Source: JACMLX01 sp031374935
GTDB lineage: Bacteria > Gemmatimonadota > Gemmatimonadetes > Gemmatimonadales > Gemmatimonadaceae
Reading direction: 5' to 3'
NCBI GenBank assembly: GCA_031374935.1
Contig: JANMHB010000025.1
Coordinates: 62,001 to 126,000, forward strand
Length of the DNA: 64,000 nt
Part shown: positions 9,689-18,159 of the stretch, one piece after another
How the letters are laid out: every line of letters starts with the position of its first letter
Position numbering within the stretch: position 1 is the first letter of the stretch
The notes under the pieces: generated by a model
Told to the model about the DNA's origin: nothing
Database searches by the model: none
What the model saw: the letters and a program-made list of their open reading frames with translations, nothing else
Position numbers and translations under genes: made by a program

Positions 9689-10435
9689 CTACAAGGTACG
9701 CGACCTCAGCAGGAGCGTTCCCGCGCGGCTGGCGGTAATTCTCGTCCCGTCACGCATCTCGACGCTCAATCGCCCGGCATCGAACGACTCCATTGAAACA
9801 ATCGCATCGAGACTCACCGCATGCGACCGATGAATCCGGACGAAGCGCTCTGTGTCGAGGCGCTCGAGCAGCGACGTGAGCGTGACCGTCAGCAGGTGCC
9901 GGCGCCCGCGGGTGAACACCGCCACGTAGTCGTCCTCGGCTTCCAGCCGCTCGATCTCGCTGACGGCGATCGGCACGATCCGGCCCCGCTCGCGCGCGAA
10001 CAGGCGCACCAGCGGCACACCCGCGCCGGGCATCCGGTCGGTCGCCGTGATCCCATCACTGTCCGCCGCGTCGATGTGACGAAGAGCGCGCGACACTGAC
10101 GTGGCGAATCGCTCGCGGCCGAATGGCTTGAGCAGATAGTCCACCGCGCCAAGCTCGAATGCCGTGACCGCGTGCGCATCGTACGCCGTGGTGAAAATGA
10201 CCGCGGGCTGATGCAGCACCCGCCCAAGCACCGACAGCCCGTCGAGTTCGGGCATCCGGATGTCGAGGAAGACCAGTGGCGGCTTCACCGTGTTGATCAG
10301 CGCCACGGCGGTCAGCCCGTCCGCCGCTTCACCGGCCCACTGCAGTCGCGGCGTTGCGTGAATCATTTCGCGCAGGTGTGTGCGAGCCAGCGGCTCATCC
10401 TCGCAGACAACGACCGGGATCGCAGGTTCCGCCAT
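9689..10435 (-). CDS. LytTR-type response regulator
   Basis: A 248-residue protein with an N-terminal receiver domain (acidic pocket CEDE at 11-14, phospho-acceptor Asp58 in FLDIRMPELDG, Lys in YLLKPFG). The C-terminal LytTR DNA-binding domain spans about residues 145-245 and contains the family pattern IERLEAEDDYV...RIHRSHAVSLDAI. It follows the histidine kinase gene by three bases, so the two form a two-component pair at the end of a four-gene operon with a TonB receptor and a TPR protein. Confidence 0.93.
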   Translation of the reverse strand: MAEPAIPVVVCEDEPLARTHLREMIHATPRLQWAGEAADGLTAVALINTVKPPLVFLDIRMPELDGLSVLGRVLHQPAVIFTTAYDAHAVTAFELGAVDYLLKPFGRERFATSVSRALRHIDAADSDGITATDRMPGAGVPLVRLFARERGRIVPIAVSEIERLEAEDDYVAVFTRGRRHLLTVTLTSLLERLDTERFVRIHRSHAVSLDAIVSMESFDAGRLSVEMRDGTRITASRAGTLLLRSRTL

Positions 10436-10438
10436 GTG

Positions 10439-11497
10439 TCAGACCGGCAGCCGCATCGTGACGACGAACCCGTGGCCGGCGCGGGCGCGAATGTCCAGCG
10501 CTGCCCGTGCTCCGTAGCGCGCCACCAGTCGCCGACGCAGTGCGTCGAGACCGATGCCCGTGCCGCTGGTCGATGCGTCCTCGCGTGCCCCTGGCCCATC
10601 GTCGCGCACCTCGAGCACCAGTGATTCGCCGTCGATGCGCCCCAGCAGACCAAGGGTTCCGCCACCGGCGCGCGTGGCAATGGCATGTTTGATCGCATTC
10701 TCGACCAGCGGCTGCAACGCAAAACTCGGCACCCGAGACCCGAGCGCCGCCGGACTGATGTCACGTGTCACACGCAGCCGATCACCGAAACGGATCGACT
10801 CCAGTGCCAGATAGTCATCCACGAACGCTAGCTCGTCTTCGAGCAGCACATCCTCACGCGCCCCGCGCTTGCTGTCGAGCACATAGCGCAGCAGGGTGGC
10901 CAGACGTTCGAGGGCACGCTGTGCTTCGATGGGATTCTGCTGCACGAGCACCGAGACGGAGTGCAGCGTGTTGAACAGGAAGTGCGGGTCGAGTTGTCCC
11001 CGGAGTGCTTCCAGCTCGGCCTGGACTCGCAGGACGTCCGACTGGACGGCGCGTGCCGCCTCGTCCCGTGACCGCTCGGCCGCGCGCCGGGCCCAGGTCA
11101 CACCGAGTACGACGGCGTAGATCAACACGCTGAACATGGTCTGCCAGAAAATCCACGGACGCACGATGCGCAGTGCGCCGTCGAGCCCTGCAGCTCCGCT
11201 GGCAATGTCGAAGATCACCACACTGTCCCACAGCGCCGCAAAGGCCAGCCCAAGCGCCAGATGCGCCACGAAGAGGCTCGCCGTTGGCCTGGCAGGCCAC
11301 TCCCATCGTTCCCCGATCGCAACGACGCCCAGACCGAGCACCGCAAACGTACCGACGGACCGTGTGGCATTGAGGACCGCCGTCGTTGCGTCGTAGTCGC
11401 CGGCAGCACCCATCGCGAAGGTGTACAACACAACCAGCGGCGTCCAGGCGGCGATGTAAATCAGTGCGCCCTTCAGCCTCGTGCGCGGCCGGCTCAT
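10439..11497 (-). CDS. LytS/YehU-type sensor histidine kinase
   Basis: A 352-residue protein from the ATG at 11495-11497, which overlaps the TPR gene stop (ATGA). Four hydrophobic segments lie in the first 130 residues. A HisKA_2-type dimerisation segment follows, with the phospho-acceptor His172 in LDPHFLFN. The C-terminal HATPase domain shows VENAIKHA, DDGPGA and GTGIGLDALRRRL. It lacks a large periplasmic sensor domain, so the signal is probably sensed in or near the membrane. It partners the LytTR regulator directly downstream. The longer open frame upstream (to 11653) overlaps the TPR gene and is not used. Confidence 0.92.
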   Translation of the reverse strand: MSRPRTRLKGALIYIAAWTPLVVLYTFAMGAAGDYDATTAVLNATRSVGTFAVLGLGVVAIGERWEWPARPTASLFVAHLALGLAFAALWDSVVIFDIASGAAGLDGALRIVRPWIFWQTMFSVLIYAVVLGVTWARRAAERSRDEAARAVQSDVLRVQAELEALRGQLDPHFLFNTLHSVSVLVQQNPIEAQRALERLATLLRYVLDSKRGAREDVLLEDELAFVDDYLALESIRFGDRLRVTRDISPAALGSRVPSFALQPLVENAIKHAIATRAGGGTLGLLGRIDGESLVLEVRDDGPGAREDASTSGTGIGLDALRRRLVARYGARAALDIRARAGHGFVVTMRLPV

Positions 11498-12291
11498 GGG
11501 CTCTTGGCCAACGCCGGGACCAGGACACTCGACACCCAGTGGTATCCGGGTTCGAGTTCGAGCGCCTTGGCGAAAGCGGCGCGCGAAGCCTCCTTGTTGC
11601 CACGCTTCTGCTCCATCTGTCCGAGCCACGCGTGCGCCTCGGCGCGCCCCCACGCGGGCAGCGGCCGCGCCGGCGCGTCATTCGCGAATGCTGTGATCGC
11701 CCGCTGCATCATCTCGTAGCCCTTGTCTTCACCACCACCCCACATCTTCGGTGTGAACCAGTTCGAAATCGCGGCCAGCAGCAGCACGCGTGGATTGCGC
11801 GGCCCGAGCGCATTCGCTGCACCGCCGGCCTCCTTCGATGCCGAACCATACCGAATCCCCGCCGCCATGCCACCGCTCGCCAGCTGGCCGAGGTTCGACG
11901 ACAGCAGCGCCTGTGTTTCGGCTAACGGCTGCGTCGCGGCTGACCGCTCCAGCAGTTCGATCGACCGTTCCGTCAATGCCTTCCACGCCGGCCCCCGACT
12001 CAGGTCCCGCTGTGCTTCACGATACAACGCGTACGCGCGATAGTGCTGCAGCAGCGGATCGTTGGGGAATGCGCTGAGCGCGCGTTCGGCGAGCGCACCG
12101 GCCGCAGCAAGCTCGCTGGTCGATCCGCTGATGACCGCCCGCTCAATGGTAACCCGGACGGTGTCAGCCCACCGCGCCGCACCCGAGAGCGCTGGAGCCT
12201 GCGCCGGCAGTGGCGCGCCGGAAAGAAGCAGGACCGTGAAGCCGAGCGCACGCGCCCGGAGAGAGTCAGTAGAGAAGGGTCGCGCCAGCAT
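11494..12291 (-). CDS. Exported tetratricopeptide-type protein
   Basis: A 265-residue protein from the ATG at 12289-12291, which overlaps the end of the TonB receptor gene by 26 bases. A signal peptide (residues about 1-30, ending PAQ-A) is followed by helical repeats of TPR type. These include ALAERALSAFPNDPLLQHYRAYAL and a last repeat ASRAAFAKALELEPGYHW. It has no enzyme motif. Its place between the TonB receptor and the kinase suggests a periplasmic helper or signal link for this operon, but that is inference. Confidence 0.8.
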   Translation of the reverse strand: MLARPFSTDSLRARALGFTVLLLSGAPLPAQAPALSGAARWADTVRVTIERAVISGSTSELAAAGALAERALSAFPNDPLLQHYRAYALYREAQRDLSRGPAWKALTERSIELLERSAATQPLAETQALLSSNLGQLASGGMAAGIRYGSASKEAGGAANALGPRNPRVLLLAAISNWFTPKMWGGGEDKGYEMMQRAITAFANDAPARPLPAWGRAEAHAWLGQMEQKRGNKEASRAAFAKALELEPGYHWVSSVLVPALAKSP

Positions 12292-14473
12292 AGATCGCTC
12301 GATTGAAGGGTGCGCGGACAGGGAACCGCTCCTGGAAGTCCGCATTCCAGCGATACCGCATCACGTTGTTGCGGTTGAACACGTTCGACATGCTGCCCCA
12401 GAGCACGACGGCGCGGCGGCCGTCGAGCGGTCGGTACCAGCTGAAGGAGAGATCGCTGCGTGTGTATCCGGGCAGCCGCTCTGCATTTGGCGCCCCCCAG
12501 ATCGGGGCACCGGCCTGCACGCCAACCACGTCGGTGAACGGTCGTCCCGTCGCGTACCGGAGCGCGGTGCCGATGGTCAATCGGCCAAAGGTGCGATCGG
12601 TGATCCAGCTCACCGAGTGCCGAACATCGCCGAGCGCGGGAGCGTCCTGTCCGGTGTTCGGGTCGGTGCGGCGTGAATCGACGATGCTCCAGGCCACACG
12701 GCTGATGCTCGACGCCCCGAAGCGCCAGCGCAGCAGCATGTCGGCGCCGCGGGCCCGCCCGCGACCCTTGCCGGCCACACCGAAGTCGCGAGTGAATTGC
12801 CACAGGTTGCGGTACTGTTTGTCGTAGAGCTCAATCCGCAACCCGGTGCTGTCACCGCCCCACTGTGCACCGATGATCGTCTGTGCCACACGCATCGGAT
12901 CGAAGTCTGGCATCGCCGACGTCGGGCGGTAGAACACCGGGTCGGCCACCTGGTGCTGCACGCCCCACGCCGCCGTCAGACCGAGTCCGCCGAGCTGCCA
13001 CACCACGGACAGTCGCGGATCGACGGTGCGCTGATCAGTGAGTGACGATGCGTCGGTTCGAACCCCGGCAACGACTCGCACACCGCGCGGATGCTGCCAC
13101 GACATGTCGGCGTGTGCCCCCACACGATCCGCCTCGGTCGAATTCGTGAACAACTGTCGCGGCTCAGTGCCAGGGGCGGTTCGCGCCCGGCCTGTGAACT
13201 CGGCCGTCACTCGCTCGACGTCCCCGCCAGCCGTGACGACCAGACCGTCGCGCACCTGATACGCCATCGCACCCACCGCATGCGTGACGGCGATCGCGGT
13301 GCCGAGCTCGATGCCGGTGAAACCTTCTTGTCGATCGTACGACGAGCGGGCGACGGTGACGGACGGACGCACGCGCGTCGAGCTGTCACGCCACGACAAT
13401 ACGAGCATATCCTGCACCGTGCGGTTGTCGTACGAGGCGCCATTGATCGTTCCCGCGTCGCCAACGCCCACGCGAGAGCCCTGCCGCAACCCGAACAGCC
13501 GCACGCGACCGGCTCGGCCGCTCGTCAACTCCGCGGTGGCGCTCAGATCTCCGCCGCGCGGCGGCGGATCGTACGGTTGCGCCGCTCCGAACACGGAAAT
13601 CAGCGGCGACAGATCGTTGATGTTCGCACTGAGTCGCGCGCTGAGTCGTCGTCCCGGTGCGAGGGCGAGTGCGACGCCGGCATTACCGATCGACATCGTC
13701 GCCGTTCCGGTCGTTCGCTCCGGGCGTCCCGCCGTCTCGAGGCGAACCAATCCTGAAAGCGCGTTACCGTACTGCGCACCGAACCCCCCCGTCGAGAACA
13801 CCGTTCGGTCGAGCAGGAATGGATTGACTGATGACGTCACATGCCCGGTCGGATTGTCGAAGCGTGCCGGCGACAGCAGCCACGCATCGTCGATCAACAC
13901 CCGCGTTTCGGTCACGTCGCCGCCGCGTACGAACAGCCCGCTCCCTTCGTCGACACCCTGCGGTCCCGGCAGCGTCTGCAGCGCGCGCATGATGTTGGCC
14001 GCCGCGCCCGGCGTCTGGACCACCTGAAGCGGCGTGAGCGTCGCCGTCTTGCCGCTGCCGAGTGTGTATTCACCTGCCGCAACCACCGTCATCGTCGACA
14101 GGGCAGGGGGCTGCGGCTCCATGCGCAACTGCAGCGCGGTGTCGACGGGGATCGTGACGTCGACCGCCGTCGGGATGTACGCGATGCGGCGCGCGACCAG
14201 GGTGGCGATGCCCCTGTGTGTGGTGCGCAGTGCGAAGTGTCCGAGACTGTCGGTCGTTGCCTGTTCGAGCGTTTCGAGAATCGACACCACGATGCCCGCG
14301 CCGCTGCGCCCACCGGGCAGCTGCACCGTGCCGCGCACGATCGAGGCCGCGACTGGCTCCGGCTGGGCCTTGGCTGTGGCAGCCACGACACTGAGCAGCG
14401 CTGCGGCGCCGAGCCACGCCAGCTGCGTGCGGCTTCTGAAGTGAATGGTCTGATCGCGCGACAGGATTGGCAT
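12266..14473 (-). CDS. TonB-dependent receptor with carboxypeptidase-regulatory domain
   Basis: A 735-residue outer-membrane protein with a signal peptide (to about residue 36, AKAQ). A CarboxypepD-regulatory beta-sandwich (about 45-120; GTVQLPGGRSGAGIVV...TDSLGHFALRT) is followed by a plug domain (about 130-240; LFVRGGDVTETRVLIDD, NPTGHVTSSVNPFLLDRTVF) and a beta-barrel. The C-terminus ends in aromatic-rich strands and a final Tyr (GATLLY). It is the first gene of an operon with a TPR protein and a LytS/LytTR pair. The ligand is unknown. The barrel is somewhat short, about 490 residues. Confidence 0.9.
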   Translation of the reverse strand: MPILSRDQTIHFRSRTQLAWLGAAALLSVVAATAKAQPEPVAASIVRGTVQLPGGRSGAGIVVSILETLEQATTDSLGHFALRTTHRGIATLVARRIAYIPTAVDVTIPVDTALQLRMEPQPPALSTMTVVAAGEYTLGSGKTATLTPLQVVQTPGAAANIMRALQTLPGPQGVDEGSGLFVRGGDVTETRVLIDDAWLLSPARFDNPTGHVTSSVNPFLLDRTVFSTGGFGAQYGNALSGLVRLETAGRPERTTGTATMSIGNAGVALALAPGRRLSARLSANINDLSPLISVFGAAQPYDPPPRGGDLSATAELTSGRAGRVRLFGLRQGSRVGVGDAGTINGASYDNRTVQDMLVLSWRDSSTRVRPSVTVARSSYDRQEGFTGIELGTAIAVTHAVGAMAYQVRDGLVVTAGGDVERVTAEFTGRARTAPGTEPRQLFTNSTEADRVGAHADMSWQHPRGVRVVAGVRTDASSLTDQRTVDPRLSVVWQLGGLGLTAAWGVQHQVADPVFYRPTSAMPDFDPMRVAQTIIGAQWGGDSTGLRIELYDKQYRNLWQFTRDFGVAGKGRGRARGADMLLRWRFGASSISRVAWSIVDSRRTDPNTGQDAPALGDVRHSVSWITDRTFGRLTIGTALRYATGRPFTDVVGVQAGAPIWGAPNAERLPGYTRSDLSFSWYRPLDGRRAVVLWGSMSNVFNRNNVMRYRWNADFQERFPVRAPFNRAIYAGATLLY

Positions 14474-14667
14474 ATGGTGCAGCGTACGCGTCGCGATCTG
14501 CGCTGGTTACCTGGAATCGGTGAATCGACAGCACGAGTCGGTGAGTGGCGCGACGATGCCGAAACGGGCTGCCGGTGCGTGCGGCTCGTCGCACGTCAGT
14601 GGTATCGTGACGCCGTGCAGGCGCAGCGGACCGTGCGCTCCGGCACCACTGACGCCAACTTTCCCTC

Positions 14668-15438
14668 GTGACCACTGCATCCTCAGGCGCGCTCACGCAC
14701 CTGCTGCTCGAATCGCTCGCCTATTTCGCCGCTGCCCGCTGGTACTGGCGTGCCGAGGTGACCCAGCCGCAGCCGCCTCCGCGCGATCGATTCCTCCTCC
14801 TCGCCTGCGCGGTCTTTGGCGCCGCGCTTGGCAGCAAGGGGCTGCATATTCTCGAGCACCTGCCAGCGCTGGACGCTCGTGGAGACCTCAGGCTCTGGCT
14901 CGGTGGCAAGTCTGTCCTCGGCGGCTTTCTGGGCGGCACTCTTGGCGTCGAGCTCGGGAAGCGCGCGGTCGGGTGGCGGACCGCGACGGGAGATGCCTGG
15001 GTCACGCCGATCGTCATTGGCCTCGTCATCGGTCGCGTCGGGTGTCAGCTCTCGGGCCTGTGGGACCAGACCTATGGCAATCCCACCAGCCTGCCATGGG
15101 GCTGGGACTACGGCGACGGCGTCTCCCGTCACCCAGTCGCGGCCTACGAGATCCTTGGTGTGCTGCTCGTCTTCGTGGCGATCCGGGACCGCTGGCGCGA
15201 CCGTGCCGGCGCCCGTTATGCAGCGCTGCTGTTCGGATACTGCGCGCTCCGCCTTGGCCTGGAGTGGCTCAAGCCTCCATTCGGCCCGGTGGCGGCGGGG
15301 ACGCTCCCAGTGGCGCTCTACGGCGGACTGAGCGCTATTCAGTGGGCCGCGCTGCTGGGACTCGCGTGGTTCGCGGCACTCTTCCGACGTCGCATCACCG
15401 CGGCTGCCTCCGGCGCGCCACCACTTCCCGCCACCTGA
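14668..15438 (+). CDS. Divergent Lgt-like (prolipoprotein diacylglyceryl transferase family) membrane protein
   Basis: A 256-residue, multi-helix membrane protein (about seven hydrophobic segments) starting at GTG 14668. It keeps the overall Lgt pattern: a KSVLGGFLGG loop (residues 81-90), GRVGCQLSGLWD (122-133), HPVAAYE (155-161) and ALRLGLEWLKPP (193-204). However, several Lgt catalytic positions are altered. The His of the SFHGG loop is Leu84. In the signature after Arg123, the conserved Asn is Cys126 and the Glu is Leu131. It therefore probably does not perform standard lipoprotein diacylglyceryl transfer. It lies 7 bases before a Tes-like radical SAM gene, suggesting a lipid-linked role. 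Confidence 0.75.
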   Translation: MTTASSGALTHLLLESLAYFAAARWYWRAEVTQPQPPPRDRFLLLACAVFGAALGSKGLHILEHLPALDARGDLRLWLGGKSVLGGFLGGTLGVELGKRAVGWRTATGDAWVTPIVIGLVIGRVGCQLSGLWDQTYGNPTSLPWGWDYGDGVSRHPVAAYEILGVLLVFVAIRDRWRDRAGARYAALLFGYCALRLGLEWLKPPFGPVAAGTLPVALYGGLSAIQWAALLGLAWFAALFRRRITAAASGAPPLPAT

Positions 15439-15445
15439 CGACGCG

Positions 15446-16879
15446 ATGCCGAAAACCCGGCCCTATCTCTATTACGATCACGTCGTCTCGCTCTGCGACG
15501 AATGCCTTCGACGGATCGAAGGGAAGCTCGTGATCCGCGACAATACGGTGTGGATGTACAAGTGGTGCCCGGCGCATGGCCAGACGAAAGTTCTGGTCGC
15601 GTCTGATGCCGCGTTCTGGCGCATGGGTCGCGAGGTCTACATCAAGCCGCCCGAGATGCCGGAGCGATTCAACACCGAGATGGCGTGGGGCTGCCCGTAT
15701 GACTGCGGGCTCTGCCCCGACCATATGCAGCATTCGTGTCTGACGATCCTCGAGATCACGGATCATTGCAACCTGTCGTGCCCCGTGTGTTACGCGGCCA
15801 GCGGTCCGCACCGCACCGAACGGCGCGATCTCGCCACGATCGAGCGCATGCTGGATGCGATCGTGGCGAACGAAGGTGAACCCGATGTGGTGCAGATCTC
15901 GGGCGGAGAGCCGACGACGCATCCCGACTTCTTCGCCATCCTCGATGCGGCCAAGCGGCGCCCGATCAAGCACCTGATGCTCAACACGAACGGCCTCCGC
16001 ATCGCGACCGAGCCCGGGTTTGCCGAGCGTCTGGCGACGTATGCACCGGGATTCGAAGTGTATCTGCAGTTCGATTCGCTCGAGCGCGAGGCACTGATGA
16101 CGCTGCGTGGCGCCGACCTGCGCAGGATTCGGGAGGATGCCGTCGCCGCGCTCGATCGGGTCGGGCTCTCGACGACGCTGGTGATGACCGTGGCGGCGGG
16201 GGTGAACGATTCCCAGATCGGCGAGGTGATTGCGTGGGCCACGCAGCACACGTGTGTGCGGGGCGTCACGTTGCAGCCGATCCAGTTCGTGGGCCGCGTC
16301 GATGGCGTCGAGCAGAAGACCGCCCGGCTCACACTGACGGATGTGCGGCGGCGCCTGCTCGATCAGTGCCCGATCTTCCAGCCGGACGACGTGATCCCGG
16401 TGCCGTGTAATCCCGATGCGCTGGCGATGGGTTACGCGCTGCGCACGGCAGGGGGTATCACACCGTTGACGCGCTACATCGGTCCCGATGTGCTGCTGGC
16501 CGGTGAACGGAACACGATCGTCTTCGAGCAGGATCCGGCGCTCAAGGATCAGGTATTCCGGTTGTTTGCCACCAATCACTCACCCGAAGCGCAGGCGAAG
16601 CACCTTGCCTCGCTGCTCTGCTGCCTGCCGGGCATCGATGCGCCGCCGAGTGTCGGCTACGACAGCGTCTTTCGGGTGCTCATCATGGCGTTCATGGACG
16701 CGACCGCGTTCGACGTGCGCGCGATGAAGAAGAGCTGTGTCCACATCGTGCAGCCGGATGGTCGCATCATCCCGTTCGAGTCCTTCAACCTGTTGTATCG
16801 TGACGAGCGTCGCGCGCTGCTCGAGGAGCGTCGCGCCGAGGTGGCGCAACTCTTCCAGATCCAACGGAGTGTGCTGTGA
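15446..16879 (+). CDS. Radical SAM protein of the Tes/MJ0619 (tetraether lipid synthase) type
   Basis: A 477-residue enzyme. Core radical SAM motif Cys108-x3-Cys112-x2-Cys115 (CNLSCPVC), SAM-binding SGGEPT (152-157), and extra cysteines before it: Cys17, Cys20, Cys41 in the first 41 residues, then Cys83, Cys87, Cys90 and Cys98 in GCPYDCGLC. Cys321, Cys392, Cys393 and Cys431 lie in the C-terminal part. This layout and motifs such as LNTNG (179-183), YLQFDS (206-211) and RGVTLQPIQFVGR (272-284) match the archaeal MJ0619 family. That family's Tes enzyme joins lipid tails to make membrane-spanning lipids. Older annotations call such proteins pterin methyltransferases. A membrane-spanning-lipid role here is inferred. 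The stop overlaps the next start. Confidence 0.85.
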   Translation: MPKTRPYLYYDHVVSLCDECLRRIEGKLVIRDNTVWMYKWCPAHGQTKVLVASDAAFWRMGREVYIKPPEMPERFNTEMAWGCPYDCGLCPDHMQHSCLTILEITDHCNLSCPVCYAASGPHRTERRDLATIERMLDAIVANEGEPDVVQISGGEPTTHPDFFAILDAAKRRPIKHLMLNTNGLRIATEPGFAERLATYAPGFEVYLQFDSLEREALMTLRGADLRRIREDAVAALDRVGLSTTLVMTVAAGVNDSQIGEVIAWATQHTCVRGVTLQPIQFVGRVDGVEQKTARLTLTDVRRRLLDQCPIFQPDDVIPVPCNPDALAMGYALRTAGGITPLTRYIGPDVLLAGERNTIVFEQDPALKDQVFRLFATNHSPEAQAKHLASLLCCLPGIDAPPSVGYDSVFRVLIMAFMDATAFDVRAMKKSCVHIVQPDGRIIPFESFNLLYRDERRALLEERRAEVAQLFQIQRSVL

Positions 16880-17097
16880 GGCGAATCCTGATCGGCGCGG
16901 CGCTGCTCATTGGCGGGTTGCTCGGCCTCTTCATGACGGCCTGTGGGGGGTACATCACGCTGTCCTCGTTCGGCGGTGGCGGAATTCAGGGGTTCCTCGC
17001 GATCTCGGTGCCGTCGATGGTCGGCGGCATGCTGCTGCTCCGGTATGTCTGGCGCCGCGTCGGCGCATGGCAACGGTCCACCGATCCGTCGGCGTGA
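16876..17097 (+). CDS. Small two-helix membrane protein
   Basis: A 73-residue protein starting at GTG 16876, overlapping the radical SAM stop (GTGA) and itself overlapping the start of the methyltransferase gene. It has two hydrophobic segments (residues about 4-25 and 35-57) joined by a Gly-rich loop, with a basic tail (RYVWRRVGAW). No family is recognised. Its tight coupling to the Tes-like enzyme suggests a membrane partner or anchor for it. Confidence 0.6.
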   Translation: MRRILIGAALLIGGLLGLFMTACGGYITLSSFGGGGIQGFLAISVPSMVGGMLLLRYVWRRVGAWQRSTDPSA

Positions 17098-18080
17098 GCG
17101 ACCTGTTCTCGCCGTTTCTCAGCGCTGGTGGCGTCGTGGTGCTCGATGGTGCACTGGCCACGGAACTGGAACGCCGTGGTGCCGATCTGCGTGACCCGCT
17201 CTGGTCCGGGCGCACGCTGATCGAGCGCCCGGATCTCGTCCGCGCAGTACATGATGCGTACTTCGCGGCCGGTGCCGATGTGGCCATCACCGCCACGTAT
17301 CAGGCGACCTTCGAAGGGCTTGCACGCCGCGGGATCGACGCCGCCGGCGCCGTGGCGCTGCTGCAGCGCGCGGTCTCGATCGCGACTGACTCGCGCGATG
17401 CGTTCTGGGTTGATCCCGCGAACCATCGCGATCGCGTGCGCCCGCTGGTTGCGGCGTCAGTGGGCCCGTACGGTGCCTTTCTCAACGATGGATCGGAGTA
17501 TCGCGGCGCGTACTCGCTCGACGAGGCTGCGTTGGTGGCCTGGCACCAGCCTCGTTTTGACGTGCTCGCGCGCAGTGGCGCCGATCTGCTGGCGTGCGAA
17601 ACCATTCCCTGCGCGTCGGAAGCGCGTGCGGTGCTGCGATGTCTCGAGCGGCACCCCGGGATGCGGGCGTGGATCAGTTTTTCGGCGCGGGATGCGGCCT
17701 GTATCTCGAGTGGCGAACCGTTTGCGCCGATCGCTGCCGAGTGTGGCGCGCATGCACAGGTCGTCGCAGTCGGCATCAACTGCACGGCGCCGCAGCATGT
17801 CGCATCGCTGGTGCGCGCGGCGAGGGCCGTCACATCGGCGCGGATCGTCGTCTATCCAAACTCGGGCGAGACGTGGGATGCGGTCGCGAAATGCTGGGTC
17901 GACACGCCGTGCGGTGAGTCGTTGGTCGATGGCGCGCGCGCTTGGTACGATGCCGGCGCGACGCTCATCGGGGGCTGCTGCCGCACGACGCCAGATGATA
18001 TTCGCGCCGTGGCCGAGTGGGCCCGCACGGTGCAGCATGTCGTACCTGCGGTTCCGCACGAGACGGATGCAGGACGGTGA
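17094..18080 (+). CDS. Homocysteine S-methyltransferase family protein
   Basis: A 328-residue protein of the MmuM/BHMT barrel family. It shows DGALATELERRG near the N-terminus, ETIPCASEA mid-protein, GINCTAP (zinc-ligand Cys) and the C-terminal GGCCRTTP with two more zinc-ligand cysteines. Members transfer a methyl group from S-methylmethionine, SAM or a betaine to homocysteine, giving methionine. I chose GTG 17094, which overlaps the preceding stop (GTGA); ATG 17067 is possible but would overlap the small membrane gene more deeply. It closes a coupled set with the radical SAM enzyme, so it may recycle methionine or SAM for that reaction (inference). Confidence 0.9.
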   Translation: MSDLFSPFLSAGGVVVLDGALATELERRGADLRDPLWSGRTLIERPDLVRAVHDAYFAAGADVAITATYQATFEGLARRGIDAAGAVALLQRAVSIATDSRDAFWVDPANHRDRVRPLVAASVGPYGAFLNDGSEYRGAYSLDEAALVAWHQPRFDVLARSGADLLACETIPCASEARAVLRCLERHPGMRAWISFSARDAACISSGEPFAPIAAECGAHAQVVAVGINCTAPQHVASLVRAARAVTSARIVVYPNSGETWDAVAKCWVDTPCGESLVDGARAWYDAGATLIGGCCRTTPDDIRAVAEWARTVQHVVPAVPHETDAGR

Positions 18081-18102
18081 CAACGCATCGGAGCAGACAC
18101 CC

Positions 18103-18159
18103 ATGAGTGACGAGACACATCGGCCTGCCGCACGGCACCCTCGCCTGGGAAGGACATGA
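18103..18159 (+). other. Short upstream ORF coupled to the amidohydrolase start
   Basis: ATG 18103 opens an 18-codon frame whose TGA (18157-18159) overlaps the amidohydrolase ATG at 18156. The 14-base string CATGAGTGACGAGA occurs at both starts (18102 and 18155), so both proteins would begin Met-Ser-Asp-Glu. The spacing of 53 bases puts them in different frames. This may be a translated leader giving translational coupling, or the scar of a partial duplication of the start region. Confidence 0.35.

Noticed and set aside
15395..16579. A 394-codon minus-strand frame
   Set aside because: Antisense to the Tes-like enzyme, whose motifs are unambiguous; composition is Arg/His-rich and domain-free.
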